Positions 52,689 to 62,336 of a stretch of 64,000 nt of DNA are shown one piece after another (position 1 is the first letter of the stretch; every line of letters starts with the position of its first letter). The DNA lies in assembly GCA_020636105.1 (NCBI GenBank), contig JACJYL010000001.1:124001-188000 (forward strand), written 5' to 3'. The notes beneath the pieces were generated by a model that was not told the DNA's origin, made no database searches, and saw only the letters and a list, made by a program, of their open reading frames with translations. The DNA comes from Lewinellaceae bacterium (lineage in GTDB: Bacteria; Bacteroidota; Bacteroidia; Chitinophagales; Saprospiraceae). Both the position numbers and the translations under genes were made by a program.

Positions 52689-55600
52689 TTATTGCTTGAT
52701 AAAACGTTTTACGATGACATTGTCTTCCGTTTCAATGGAAATAAAATAAATGCCAGGGTTAAGTTGAGAAATATCGATGGTTTCACTTTCATCAGTGATG
52801 ATAACATCTTTCATCAACAAACCATTGAAGGAGAATACTTTGATCGATTTTACGTCCTTATCCGTGATATAACTCAACCTGTCTCTGGCAGGATTCGGGT
52901 AAACGATTGCTCCATCTTCGATTTCCTCCTCAAGGTTAAGTTCCGTTTCATTTTCAACCAGTTTGCTTAACTCATCAATGGTAACACGTGTTTCCCCTCC
53001 ATTGGCCAATAAACCGGTTGGATTGGAAGCTGTTACCGTTACGGCATCGATGTAAATATAATCGGAGTTGTTACTTGCATCACACTGGAATCTGAATTGT
53101 GCATTGCTAGGGAAATTGTAACTGCTGCTGCTAAGCGTCACGGTAGCTGTATAAAACGTATTATTATTGAAACTTGTTCCCGAGGCATAGGCAGCTACGG
53201 TACTCCAGCTGGATCCGTTATAATACCTGACCCAGAAATCTTCTCCATTTTCCATGCTGTAGGCATAAAAATAGAAGGTGATATCTACCTGGCTGTATCC
53301 GGTAAGATTTAAAGAAGGCGATGTCATCGCTGAAGCAGTTCCGGAGTTGTCGCGCAACTGGATGGAATAATTTCCTTCATAGGATCGTGATCCTGAATAA
53401 CGCGCACAATCACTTCCTCCGTCGGCCCAGCCGTCCCAGCCTGTTTCAAAATAACTGCCTAACAGTTCTGTAGAACCACCTCCACCGCCACTAAGGGTGG
53501 TAACGTTTATAGCCGTAGCAGAAGAAAGGTTACCAGCCGCATCTTTTGCCCTGACGGACATCGCATAAGTGGTGGCTGCGGTTAAACCGGAAACGGAATA
53601 AGAAGTACTTGTGGTGGTTCCGACCTGGGATCCGTCAACATATACATTATATCCGGTAACCCCGACATTATCGGAGGAAGCATTCCAGGATAGATTTGCT
53701 GATGTCTGTGTGATACTGGAAGCCGTTAAATTGGTCGGAGCTGTTGGCGCCTGGGTATCCGCAGCACTGAGTGTGGTTACGTTGATGGAAGTTGTTCCGG
53801 AATTATTCCCGGCAGCATCAAAAGCTCTTACTCCCATTGAGTAAGTGGTGCTGGCGGTGAGTCCGGTGATATTGGCGCTGGTTCCTGTTACGGTACCTAC
53901 ACTGCCCCCGTTAATAAATACTTCGTATCCGGTAACCCCCACATTATCGGAGGATGCATTCCAGGATAGGGTAGTAGTAGTCTGGGTGGTATTGGAAGCC
54001 GTTAAATTCGTCGGGTTAGTCGGTGCCTGGGTGTCCCCACCACCGCCACCGCCATCCACACAAAATGCTGTAGAGGCAGAGGATCCAAAACTACCACCCG
54101 TGACAATAGTCGTGGTGCCGCTGGAAAGTGTATAAGAACCGTTACCATAAGAACAGCAGATGCCATCCCCATAAGTATCGTTAATGGTGAATGTATAATC
54201 GCCGGCTGCCAGGGTAAATGACAAATTGATGGTAGAACCATCGGGCTGAGAAGCATAAGTTCCTCCGGATTGAACCGTAGTGCCACTTGAATTCTTGATG
54301 TTCCAGCTGGTTTCTTCCGGGTAGTTGTCAAAAGTAATCGAAAGATCAACAGTTGAGCTTACACACCCAATGGGGCCTGTGTAGGCTGCTCCTACACCCA
54401 CCGCATACCATGCATTGGTGGTCGCAATAACTTCAGCAGATTCGGCACCGTATAATTCTTCGGCAGCCTGAATAGAATAGGTTCTCCAGTTGGCATACTG
54501 TGAAGTAGAAGTTAGGTAGTACCTTTCTGCTCTCCAGGTGATGGCCGCTGCTTTGTCGATGCCAATGCCTGTTACGCTGTAGCTGTCGCCATTGTCATTG
54601 GTACCTGATTTTCCAACGGTAAGGATGTAGAACCAGTGGTTGCCAACGCCGCTATTGTAATGAACGCCACCATTATCCCCTGTACCGGTGTACCAGTAGG
54701 TTCCATGGTAAGTATCGGGCTGAGAATGAGCATTTGGATTGGACATGGAACGGAAGGTGGTTCCGATTTCTGATCCCAAATTCCATAAATCTTTTGTGGT
54801 TCCGTAGTGAACGTTGGTGTAGTTTTCCACACAAGTTCCCCAAATATCACTTAAAGATTCATTCATGGCTCCCGATTCATAGGAATAGTTCAGGTTGGCT
54901 GTATATTCACAAAAGGCATGACCAATTTCATGGCCTGTGATGTCTACGGTTGTCAACGGGTTGTAAGTACCTCCTTTTCCGTAAACCATTACATAACCGG
55001 TCCAGAAAGCGTTGTCATTGTATCCTGCAGGATAGTTGAAGACCGCTTCTATATCCGTATTAACATAACTATTGATGGCTGCTCCGCTTCCGTTATAGCT
55101 ATTTCTTCCAAAAGTGGTGTTAAAGAAATCATAGGTGGCTTCAGCTGCAAAATGTGCATCAAATGCAGCATTGTCTTTCGATGCATTGTTGTATTCTGCT
55201 GAAGTCCAGTTATTGTCATTGTCGGTGTATTCAGAGGAACCGTTCGGTACACCGGTGGTGCCGTTGGCACTGGTAGCGGTGGTGGCATCCCAGGTGAGGA
55301 TACCGCTTCCCCTTGAGTAATCTCTCAAACGGAAACTTCCTGAGTTACTATCGGTATGAATGGACTGTGTACCCGAATAACGGGTAGCTGCGGTTCCAAT
55401 GGCATCTGCCGTATGAATTTTAGAGTTTTCCTTGATGATCTCTCCGGTGATGGCATCCACATATACATCCGAGTTGTACAAAGGATAAGTGGCGTGAATT
55501 CCAAATTTATAGGCCAGTTTCGGTGCAGTAAGGCTTTCCTGGTCAGAGACAATGACGAGTTCTCCTTCCGGTCTGGTAAAGCCGGTCATGCCTAAAAAGC

Positions 55601-56033
55601 CGCCTTCGTCCCAGGCATAACGCTCTGCTCCGACATGGGCAATGGCCAGGTCAAAAGCATCGAGGGCTAAAATGACCGGAGTAGCATTGATCTCTTTGAT
55701 TTTGCGGTAATTTCCTGTTAAGGAAACTACCCGGCCATTATTTGAGTGAATGCTCACCATGGAACCATCCACTTTTACTCCATTGAAATACTGCTGATAC
55801 TTTTCGTGTGTGAATCCAAGTTCGTCCTGATCGCTGCTTAGCAACTGCATTTGGTCATGTTCTGATAATTGCAGGTACTCCTGAAACAGGACGTCTTTTT
55901 GGTCCGGGCTTGCATTGTAATTAAATTTAACAAAAGTGGGAAATTTTTTGCCTGAATCGGGCTTTGTGGTTTGTGCGAAGATTACAGACATCACAAAAAC
56001 CGACATGAAAAAAGCAGATAGAAATTTTTTCAT
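52689..56033 (-). CDS. Secreted M4-family (thermolysin-like) metalloprotease with Fn3 and T9SS tail
   Basis: 1114 residues. Signal peptide 1-20, FTP/PepSY-type propeptide about 40-205, catalytic domain about 210-555 with zinc motif HEIGH (368-372) and third ligand NESLSDIWG (Glu393 region). A beta-domain (555-665, DLSITFDNYPEETSWNIKNS) is followed by two fibronectin III domains (about 670-760, 762-850), a jelly-roll/MAM-like domain (860-1000) and a T9SS sorting tail (about 1045-1114, YPNPARDRLSYI...NVIVKRFIKQ). An exported protease that degrades extracellular protein, activated by propeptide removal. The Fn3 units are nearly identical to one another. Confidence 0.92.
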   Translation of the reverse strand: MKKFLSAFFMSVFVMSVIFAQTTKPDSGKKFPTFVKFNYNASPDQKDVLFQEYLQLSEHDQMQLLSSDQDELGFTHEKYQQYFNGVKVDGSMVSIHSNNGRVVSLTGNYRKIKEINATPVILALDAFDLAIAHVGAERYAWDEGGFLGMTGFTRPEGELVIVSDQESLTAPKLAYKFGIHATYPLYNSDVYVDAITGEIIKENSKIHTADAIGTAATRYSGTQSIHTDSNSGSFRLRDYSRGSGILTWDATTATSANGTTGVPNGSSEYTDNDNNWTSAEYNNASKDNAAFDAHFAAEATYDFFNTTFGRNSYNGSGAAINSYVNTDIEAVFNYPAGYNDNAFWTGYVMVYGKGGTYNPLTTVDITGHEIGHAFCEYTANLNYSYESGAMNESLSDIWGTCVENYTNVHYGTTKDLWNLGSEIGTTFRSMSNPNAHSQPDTYHGTYWYTGTGDNGGVHYNSGVGNHWFYILTVGKSGTNDNGDSYSVTGIGIDKAAAITWRAERYYLTSTSQYANWRTYSIQAAEELYGAESAEVIATTNAWYAVGVGAAYTGPIGCVSSTVDLSITFDNYPEETSWNIKNSSGTTVQSGGTYASQPDGSTINLSFTLAAGDYTFTINDTYGDGICCSYGNGSYTLSSGTTTIVTGGSFGSSASTAFCVDGGGGGGDTQAPTNPTNLTASNTTQTTTTLSWNASSDNVGVTGYEVFINGGSVGTVTGTSANITGLTASTTYSMGVRAFDAAGNNSGTTSINVTTLSAADTQAPTAPTNLTASSITQTSANLSWNASSDNVGVTGYNVYVDGSQVGTTTSTSYSVSGLTAATTYAMSVRAKDAAGNLSSATAINVTTLSGGGGGSTELLGSYFETGWDGWADGGSDCARYSGSRSYEGNYSIQLRDNSGTASAMTSPSLNLTGYSQVDITFYFYAYSMENGEDFWVRYYNGSSWSTVAAYASGTSFNNNTFYTATVTLSSSSYNFPSNAQFRFQCDASNNSDYIYIDAVTVTASNPTGLLANGGETRVTIDELSKLVENETELNLEEEIEDGAIVYPNPARDRLSYITDKDVKSIKVFSFNGLLMKDVIITDESETIDISQLNPGIYFISIETEDNVIVKRFIKQ

Positions 56034-56433
56034 ACTAGTGTGTTAAATGGTTAATAAATGTACCCTATCATATTAGAAATCCGATCGCAATTGTTTTGAA
56101 ATATAATAAACAATCGGTATCTGATTGGGAGAATCAAACCCAAAGTAGGTAAATATTTCATTTTACATCATACATAAAGAAGTAAAAATATTTTTTTTAT
56201 CAAATTTATTTTTTGGGGTGTAAAAAACAGGTAAACGAAAATATTATTGTTTTAATAACACTTTCTATTTTTAATTAAATGAAAACCAATGTATTATATA
56301 ATTTTTTATTTAAAATAATTACATTAATTCATGTAATTTTATTGTTTGGAGCGTAATTTTTTTATCTGCCGCAAGTTAAATTTCGCTTTGCCGTCAAACA
56401 AAGTAGTTATAGACACTCTTTTAATTTTTTACT
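56034..56433. other. A/T-rich divergent intergenic region
   Basis: About 400 bases between the M4 protease and the 56434 lipoprotein, strongly A/T-rich. It must contain promoters for both genes, but no exact TTTG/TAnnTTTG pair with correct spacing was found. No ORF or hairpin stands out. Confidence 0.5.
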
Positions 56434-57186
56434 ATGAAATTATATAGACTCCTGACTATTATTTCCTTGACAGCCTTCGGATGTTCGTCCACTATGCCCA
56501 TCTATGAGAGTACCCTTGAATCTAAATTTTCCGACAACCAGGCGGGGATGCAACTAGATGAAACCAGCGACCTGAGCTGGCAGGTAACCAATGATGACCA
56601 ATATTTATTTGTGCGGCTGGCTACGTCAAAAAGGACCACCCAAACCAAGATCCTCAGAGCGGGGCTGAAAATATATTTTGATCAGACCGGGCAAAAAGCC
56701 GAAACTACTTATCTCAATTTTCCCATTTTCCAGGAACGGCAAAGAACCTCCCGGGAAGAAATGGGTTCCAGACCGGGCAGACCTGGTCAGAATGAGGAAA
56801 GGCGGGCCTTTGATCTGTCGGGAATGATCGGGAAGACCCCACCGGATGCTTTGTTCGTAAGGGGAGAGGAACAAATGCCTTTCAATTATCTGTCTGACCA
56901 GGAGATTTTTAAGGTTGAACTTTCTGCCGACACTTCCGGCGTTCTTCATTTTTATGCTGCGATTCCTTTTGAAAAAATAAATCCGGAAGGACTTCAGGGC
57001 ATTTCTAAATTGTCTTTAGGTATTGTTTCCGGTGCCTTTGAAATTCCGGTCAATACAGGAAACGGCATGAATCCTCCAGGAGGCGGGATGCCCGGAGGGA
57101 ACCCCCGGATGGCCGAAATGCAAAAAAGAATGGCAGAAATGGTTGAGCCCGTCAAAATCTGGTCGGGGTTAAAACTCACTAAATAA
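56434..57186 (+). CDS. Lipoprotein of unknown function, paired with TonB receptor
   Basis: 250 residues with a lipobox LTAFGCSS (Cys17). The mature part is a beta-sandwich-like domain (DLSWQVTNDDQYLFVRLATS...KIYFDQTGQKAET), with a disordered Gly/Arg/Pro-rich insert and a C-terminal Met/Gly/Pro-rich stretch (NPPGGGMPGGNPRMAEMQ). The TonB-dependent receptor starts 46 bases downstream on the same strand, so this may be its surface or periplasmic partner. No family recognised. Confidence 0.78.
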   Translation: MKLYRLLTIISLTAFGCSSTMPIYESTLESKFSDNQAGMQLDETSDLSWQVTNDDQYLFVRLATSKRTTQTKILRAGLKIYFDQTGQKAETTYLNFPIFQERQRTSREEMGSRPGRPGQNEERRAFDLSGMIGKTPPDALFVRGEEQMPFNYLSDQEIFKVELSADTSGVLHFYAAIPFEKINPEGLQGISKLSLGIVSGAFEIPVNTGNGMNPPGGGMPGGNPRMAEMQKRMAEMVEPVKIWSGLKLTK

Positions 57187-57231
57187 ATTTTGAACAACTT
57201 CAATTCTAAAACGAATTTAAATTTTAATGCA

Positions 57232-59709
57232 ATGAGATATTTACGTTATACAAGAGTATTACTGATGCTGACATTTGCCCTGAGTTCAGTTTTTGTGTTC
57301 GGACAAACCAGGGGCGCCCAGGGCATTGTGGTGGGACAGGTTGTTGATCAAGGGACAAAGATTGGCTTGGAATATGCTACGGTTTCCGTATTTTCAGCTA
57401 TTGATTCTTCCCTGATAAGCGGAGAGGTTAGTGATAAAAAGGGTCAGTTTATCATAAAAGAAATTCCTGAGGGAAGCTATTATATCAAAGTTAATTTCAT
57501 CGGTTATGAGCCCCTTTTCCTGGATGGAATAATTATTTCCGCGGAAAAAAACCTTTTTGATTTAGGAGAGGTTAACCTTGTAATGGCTTCCGAAAACCTC
57601 AATGAAGTTACTGTATTAGGTCGGGCAGATTACGTCGTCAATAAAATAGACCGCAAAGCTTATAATATCAGCAAACTGGCCGTCGCAGAAGGGGGGTCCG
57701 CAGAAGAAGTGTTGCAGTTGATCCCCTCCGTTCAGGTGGATATTGACGGAAACGTCAGTTTGCGCGGTAGCGGAAATGTGACCATCCTGATCGACGGAAA
57801 GCCTTCAGGCATTTCAGGGGATAACCTGGCTTCTTATCTGGAGTCTTTGCCGGCCAATACCCTTGAAACCATTGAAGTGATCACCAACCCCTCCGCCAAA
57901 TACGATCCGGACGGCATGGTAGGCATACTCAACATTATTACCAAAAAGAAAAAATTGACGGGAGTTCATGGTACTGTCAGTGCCTCCACAGGGGTGCCGG
58001 CCAGTCATAACCTATCGGCAATGTTTAATGCGAAAACCGGGCGCTGGAACTTTATGGTCAATGGAGGATTTAATTACCGTGGTGGATATAATAAAGGAAC
58101 TACCTATCGTGAAAGTTATTTTGATGGAGATACCACTGTGTTGACTCAAAACACGGATGGCGATCGGACGGGACCCGGCGGAATGGTGAGATTGAGTACC
58201 GATTATTCCTTGTCTGACAAAACCACATTATCTGCCGGAGGTTCCTATAACCTTCGTAATTTTAAAATGACCGAAGACATTGTTACAAGAAATGGCTATC
58301 TTGGGGAAGATCCGTTCGATATTTATACACGGGACACGGAACGGAAAATGGAGTTTGGAATGTTTCGATACAATTTTGGTTTAAAGCACCAATTTGACAC
58401 TGAAGGGCATGAACTGGTTGTCGATGCCAGCCAATCCAGGATGACCCATCAATTTTCGGGAACTTACGAAGAAATGCCATTGAGTATAGCGATGGAGCCT
58501 CTGAATTATGTTTCTTTCCGCCAAAATAACAGTACCCAGTCGGACGAGACCACCACAACCCTCCAGGCTGATTACACGCTTCCCCTTAAGCAGAATAATG
58601 CATTTGAGGCCGGCTATAAGAGTATTTTTAGGAACGACGGAAGTGATTTCTTTTCAGAATCTTATGACTCCCTGAGCAACCAGTGGATGGATGATGTTTT
58701 TTTGATCAATAATTTTATTGCAGATGAACAAATTCACGCAGTATACGGGGTTTATAAGCAGAACATCAAAAAATTCGGTTACCAGGTGGGACTTAGGTTG
58801 GAACAAGCGGTTCTGGATGCGGAATTGGTGACCACCAATGAAACTTTTCACAATGATTACCTGAGTGTATTCCCTACGATTCACCTGAACTATATACTGC
58901 CCCAAAGCCAGCAGCTTAAGGCCAGTTACAGCCGTCGCCTCGACCGGCCAAATCACAGGGTATTGAATCCTTTTGCTGACTATTCCGACCCGTACAACCT
59001 CAGGAAGGGAAATCCTTTCCTCCTGCCGGAATACATCGATTCTTATGAGGTGGAATATGAAAAAATTTGGGATAAATTCTCGGTTGGAACTACCGTTTAT
59101 TACAAGCAAATCAATGGCATGATCAGTTCGATCAAAACCGTTGAGGGGGATGTTTCCACCACTACCTATGAAAACCTGGGAACCGGGATCAATTACGGTT
59201 TGGAACTGGTCTTCGGCGGCGACCTTGCAAAATGGTGGAACTTCACCTGGAGCTCAAACGGATATCGTACCGAATTAATTGGAGAAGGAAAAAATTCAGC
59301 ACTCAGCACCGAAGGATTTGCCTTTAATACCAAACTGCTGACTAACTTTTACCTGCCTAAAAAGTTCAACCTCCAGTTATCTGCAGATTACAGGTCCCCA
59401 ATGGTCGTGGCTCAGGGCGAGATCAGTGAGGTCTATTCAGTGGATTTTGCTTTGAGTAAAAAGATCATGAATGATAAAGGCTCTCTTTCTCTAAGAGCAA
59501 GAGATGTTTTTAATACCAGGGCCTATTCTTTTGTGAACGAAGGGGTTAATTTCTACCAGGAAAGTTATCGTAAAAGACAAAGCCAGTCGGTACAACTTGG
59601 ATTTACTTATAGCTTTGGACGATTCAAAAATATGAAGGGCGGCAGAATGAATGGAAATGGAGAAGAAAGAGGAGGAATGGAAGGAGGCGAATCGATTGAA
59701 ATAGATTAA
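57232..59709 (+). CDS. TonB-dependent receptor with N-terminal carboxypeptidase-regulatory domain
   Basis: 825 residues from the ATG at 57232 (MRYLRYTRVLLML); an upstream TTG at 57190 adds 14 residues before the signal peptide. After signal peptide (ending FVFGQ), a CarboxypepD-regulatory-like domain (about 25-110, GQVVDQGTKIGLEYATV), a plug domain (about 120-220, VLQLIPSVQVDIDGNVSLRG and ETIEVITNPSAKYDP) and an outer-membrane barrel of the OMP_b-brl_3 type. The C-terminus is unusual, with a Gly/Met/Arg/Glu-rich tail (GGRMNGNGEERGGMEGGES) after the barrel. The substrate is unknown; such receptors import siderophores, glycans or peptides. Confidence 0.9.
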   Translation: MRYLRYTRVLLMLTFALSSVFVFGQTRGAQGIVVGQVVDQGTKIGLEYATVSVFSAIDSSLISGEVSDKKGQFIIKEIPEGSYYIKVNFIGYEPLFLDGIIISAEKNLFDLGEVNLVMASENLNEVTVLGRADYVVNKIDRKAYNISKLAVAEGGSAEEVLQLIPSVQVDIDGNVSLRGSGNVTILIDGKPSGISGDNLASYLESLPANTLETIEVITNPSAKYDPDGMVGILNIITKKKKLTGVHGTVSASTGVPASHNLSAMFNAKTGRWNFMVNGGFNYRGGYNKGTTYRESYFDGDTTVLTQNTDGDRTGPGGMVRLSTDYSLSDKTTLSAGGSYNLRNFKMTEDIVTRNGYLGEDPFDIYTRDTERKMEFGMFRYNFGLKHQFDTEGHELVVDASQSRMTHQFSGTYEEMPLSIAMEPLNYVSFRQNNSTQSDETTTTLQADYTLPLKQNNAFEAGYKSIFRNDGSDFFSESYDSLSNQWMDDVFLINNFIADEQIHAVYGVYKQNIKKFGYQVGLRLEQAVLDAELVTTNETFHNDYLSVFPTIHLNYILPQSQQLKASYSRRLDRPNHRVLNPFADYSDPYNLRKGNPFLLPEYIDSYEVEYEKIWDKFSVGTTVYYKQINGMISSIKTVEGDVSTTTYENLGTGINYGLELVFGGDLAKWWNFTWSSNGYRTELIGEGKNSALSTEGFAFNTKLLTNFYLPKKFNLQLSADYRSPMVVAQGEISEVYSVDFALSKKIMNDKGSLSLRARDVFNTRAYSFVNEGVNFYQESYRKRQSQSVQLGFTYSFGRFKNMKGGRMNGNGEERGGMEGGESIEID

Positions 59710-59726
59710 TGATCGGCATGTAGTCA

Positions 59727-59768
59727 CTCAGTACCAGTCGGCAGCTAAAAGTGCTGGCTGGTACTGAG
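59727..59768. terminator. Bidirectional terminator between TonB receptor and DUF4252
   Basis: CTCAGTACCAG (59727-59737) pairs perfectly with CTGGTACTGAG (59758-59768); inner bases extend the stem with mismatches. It lies between two convergent genes. T-tracts are short, so confidence is moderate. Confidence 0.6.
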
Positions 59769-59780
59769 GACATACTATGA

Positions 59781-60296
59781 TTAAGCTTTCGGCTTTTCTT
59801 CAGGAATTTTTTCAAAAGCATCTCCGCCTTCCACATCAAAATGAAGATCATTCAGATCACTGAAATTGAGATTGCCTTCGAGGCTGAGCATGACAAACTG
59901 GTCTTCTCCATCCACAAATAACAATACATTGGAAATTTTATCTCCGTCACTTTTTACCATGGCGCGGATGTTGTCGGTTCCTTCACGGATGCGCAGAATT
60001 TCTTCAAACGAATCTTTTTCTACGTCCTTTATGAGCTTGTTGTAATCATTGGATTTGACACCTTCAAATCCATCTACTACCAATACCCGAAGCTGGGAAA
60101 CTTTTTTAAGGATGTTTTCCGCTTGTTCATCATCGACCTGGCTGCTGGCTAATTTGATCAACCACCCACGAACCTTAACATCGGTGACGTTTTCCTGGTG
60201 TTTGTATTTGTTGTAAAATTTATTGATGGATTTGGTCTGGCCGAATGCCGGCACAATGAATAAAAAGGCGAGGGCGATTATTAGGATATTTTTCAT
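59781..60296 (-). CDS. DUF4252 exported protein (distal paralogue)
   Basis: 171 residues with signal peptide (1-19, ending FGQ). DUF4252 fold: FYNKYKHQENVTDVKVRGWL, KKVSQLRVLVVDGFEG and SNVLLFVDGEDQFVMLSLEG. It ends with an acidic/Lys-rich tail (EEKPKA). The family is found near ECF sigma and anti-sigma genes in Bacteroidota and its function is unknown. It is downstream of the other DUF4252 gene. Confidence 0.9.
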   Translation of the reverse strand: MKNILIIALAFLFIVPAFGQTKSINKFYNKYKHQENVTDVKVRGWLIKLASSQVDDEQAENILKKVSQLRVLVVDGFEGVKSNDYNKLIKDVEKDSFEEILRIREGTDNIRAMVKSDGDKISNVLLFVDGEDQFVMLSLEGNLNFSDLNDLHFDVEGGDAFEKIPEEKPKA

Positions 60297-60419
60297 ATTT
60301 TTTTAATTTATGAATGCTCATTTTACCCTTTTGATCCTGGAACAGCCATACTGTTTTTTATCTTGCCTGATGAAGATTCGGCGGGTGAGCATGCTTTTTT
60401 GAAGCGGGTGATTAAATGT

Positions 60420-60452
60420 TGGCCCGGTTCTTATTTTCTAAAAACCGGGCCA
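60420..60452 (-). terminator. Hairpin between the two DUF4252 genes
   Basis: TGGCCCGGTT (60420-60429) and AACCGGGCCA (60443-60452) form a perfect 10-bp GC-rich stem. The T-tract on the minus strand is weak (ACATTTAATC). It could be a partial terminator limiting expression of the distal DUF4252 gene. Confidence 0.55.
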
Positions 60453-60480
60453 TGAGCGGGCAGGTGATTACTAACTATTT

Positions 60481-61017
60481 CTATTTATCAATCTTGTTGA
60501 TAAAATTAGAGACTTTTTCGAGTTGAATGTTTCCGACGAAACTGATGATGGCGAAGTCCGTATCCTCATCACCTCCGGTTCCGCCCCCGGCAAAGAGCAA
60601 CATTTCGCGAATACTTTCATCCGGGCCTTGCTTGATGAAGATCTCTACGTTCTGCTTTTCTTTAGTCCTTACGGTCATAAGAACTTCGTAGTCTTTTGTG
60701 TTGATCTTTTTGCGGGCTTCATTATAAAATACATCGGGAGTTACGTCAGTAGTTAAAATTCTGAGCTCCTTCATGTCTTTGGCGATTTCCATCACGGCAG
60801 CCAATTCATCTTTATCTACATCTCCTTCTTCAAGGTTGAGGTTACTGAAAACCTTATCCATGATGTTGAAAAATTTCGGGCTGATGTAAACAACTGTAAA
60901 GCGCTCATCATCAACATATTGTTTGAAATAGGTGTCAATGGCATTGGATTGGGCATTGACCATTAAAGCTACTCCTAAAAAGAAGAGGGTACTAAGACTG
61001 ATTTTCTTGAAATTCAT
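60481..61017 (-). CDS. DUF4252 exported protein (proximal paralogue)
   Basis: 178 residues with a signal peptide (1-22, ending NAQS). Same fold as the downstream gene: YFKQYVDDERFTVVYISPKF, KDMKELRILTTDV and EMLLFAGGGTGGDEDTDFAI, ending VSNFINKIDK. It follows the anti-sigma factor by 56 bases, on the same strand, making an operon sigma-anti-sigma-DUF4252-DUF4252 likely. Confidence 0.9.
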   Translation of the reverse strand: MNFKKISLSTLFFLGVALMVNAQSNAIDTYFKQYVDDERFTVVYISPKFFNIMDKVFSNLNLEEGDVDKDELAAVMEIAKDMKELRILTTDVTPDVFYNEARKKINTKDYEVLMTVRTKEKQNVEIFIKQGPDESIREMLLFAGGGTGGDEDTDFAIISFVGNIQLEKVSNFINKIDK

Positions 61018-61073
61018 TTTAATTCATTTTTATGTTTAACAATTGTCGGCTAACAAAAAGCCGGGTGATTTAC

Positions 61074-61595
61074 CTACTTGAGAATTTGTTTCCAGTGAAT
61101 CCGAGTTTTATTCATTTCCTTCGCTACTGTTCCTGCACCGACATTCATTTCATAGGAGGTTTTAGTGAGTGCCATTAGCGTGGCGCTATAAGCTTCCTCA
61201 GCCGTTTTTACCTCGTATTTGCTCCAGTCAATGGGTTTGGAGGCCAGTTCTTTTCCTGTTTTTTGTGGTGCTTCATAAAAATAATATGCCGCTAGAATAA
61301 AAAGCAGGGCCGCCGCTATTCGACTGAGGTATTTTATATTCAGATTAAAGCGTTTGGCAGTCCTCTGAGGCATCTCAATGGGGCTATTTATCCTGGCCAT
61401 CAATTTTTCATCGAAGTTTTCAGGGAGTTGCTCGTCTCCGGCATCTTCAAAAAACCGGAACAAGGGGGCATACTCCTTAAAATCTGGGTGAACATCGCCG
61501 TAGGAGAAATAACTTTTCAGTTGTTTTTCTTCCTGCAGGCTTGTTTCTCCGGCAAAATATTTGTCGAGAAGTTGTTCTAATTTTGAGTTATTCAT
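61074..61595 (-). CDS. Anti-sigma factor-like membrane protein
   Basis: 173 residues. N-terminal sigma-interaction helix region (LEQLLDKYFAGETSLQEEKQ, 5-24) and one membrane helix (about 91-108, ISRIAAALLFILAAYYFYEA), with a periplasmic tail of about 60 residues. Overlaps the sigma gene by 8 bases (ATGAATAA), so translation is probably coupled, a typical arrangement for sigma/anti-sigma pairs. Confidence 0.82.
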   Translation of the reverse strand: MNNSKLEQLLDKYFAGETSLQEEKQLKSYFSYGDVHPDFKEYAPLFRFFEDAGDEQLPENFDEKLMARINSPIEMPQRTAKRFNLNIKYLSRIAAALLFILAAYYFYEAPQKTGKELASKPIDWSKYEVKTAEEAYSATLMALTKTSYEMNVGAGTVAKEMNKTRIHWKQILK

Positions 61596-62091
61596 AGAGG
61601 CTCGATTTTAACATTTTTTGACGGATCGCTGTCCGTGCTCTGAACAGATAAATTTTCACCTGGCTGAGAGGGATATCCAGGGCGTCACTGATTTCCTGGT
61701 AACTGTAATCCTCAATATCTCTCAACTGCATGGCAGATCTTTGTTTTTCGGGTAATTCCTCCATCAGTTTTTTAATGTGGAGTAAGGTGTCTTTAGTCTG
61801 CATGATATTTTCCGGCGTATGATTGTCGGAACCATTATAGGTAACATCCAGCTCAACCACTTTTTTATGTTTCGATCTCAACTTGTCAATAGAGAGGTTT
61901 CTCGTCATACGCATACACCAGGCTTCCATATTTGAAATCTGATCCCACTCTTGTTTTTTTTGCCAGATCTTCACCAAAACTTCCTGTACAATGTCCTCCG
62001 CTTCAGTCGTATCAGACGTAATGCTGAGCGCAAACCTGTACAATTTGTTCTTTATTGGTAAAATAGACGCTGTAAAAAAATCCTGTGACAT
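61588..62091 (-). CDS. ECF-type RNA polymerase sigma factor
   Basis: 167 residues. Region 2: LYRFALSITSDTTEAEDIVQ and WCMRMTRNLSIDKLRSK; region 4: QRSAMQLRDIEDYSYQEISD and SQVKIYLFRARTAIRQKM. Recognises promoters of its regulon when released from the membrane anti-sigma factor encoded next. The regulon is unknown; autoregulation is likely but no motif was identified. Confidence 0.92.
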   Translation of the reverse strand: MSQDFFTASILPIKNKLYRFALSITSDTTEAEDIVQEVLVKIWQKKQEWDQISNMEAWCMRMTRNLSIDKLRSKHKKVVELDVTYNGSDNHTPENIMQTKDTLLHIKKLMEELPEKQRSAMQLRDIEDYSYQEISDALDIPLSQVKIYLFRARTAIRQKMLKSSLYE

Positions 62092-62336
62092 TTTCCGTAG
62101 TTGTTACGATTGAAAGACGATGCTATTTTAAAAAGGTTACAGAAAGATAATAAAAATTGTCGAGAGCAATATTTTGAACATGGAACTTTGAACAATCCCT
62201 CAATTTTCATCAAATCACTTTAAATCCAGGCACGTTAAAAATATTCCTCCTCCATCGCCATCGCCTCCGGCTTAATTATTTACCTTTGTTAGCGTTCAAA
62301 AAACAAACAATATCTCAATTCCGTTTATAATCAGTA

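Noticed and set aside
57190..57231. 14-codon extension of the TonB receptor from TTG
   Set aside because: It lies before the signal peptide and begins with TTG; the ATG at 57232 opens a normal signal peptide.
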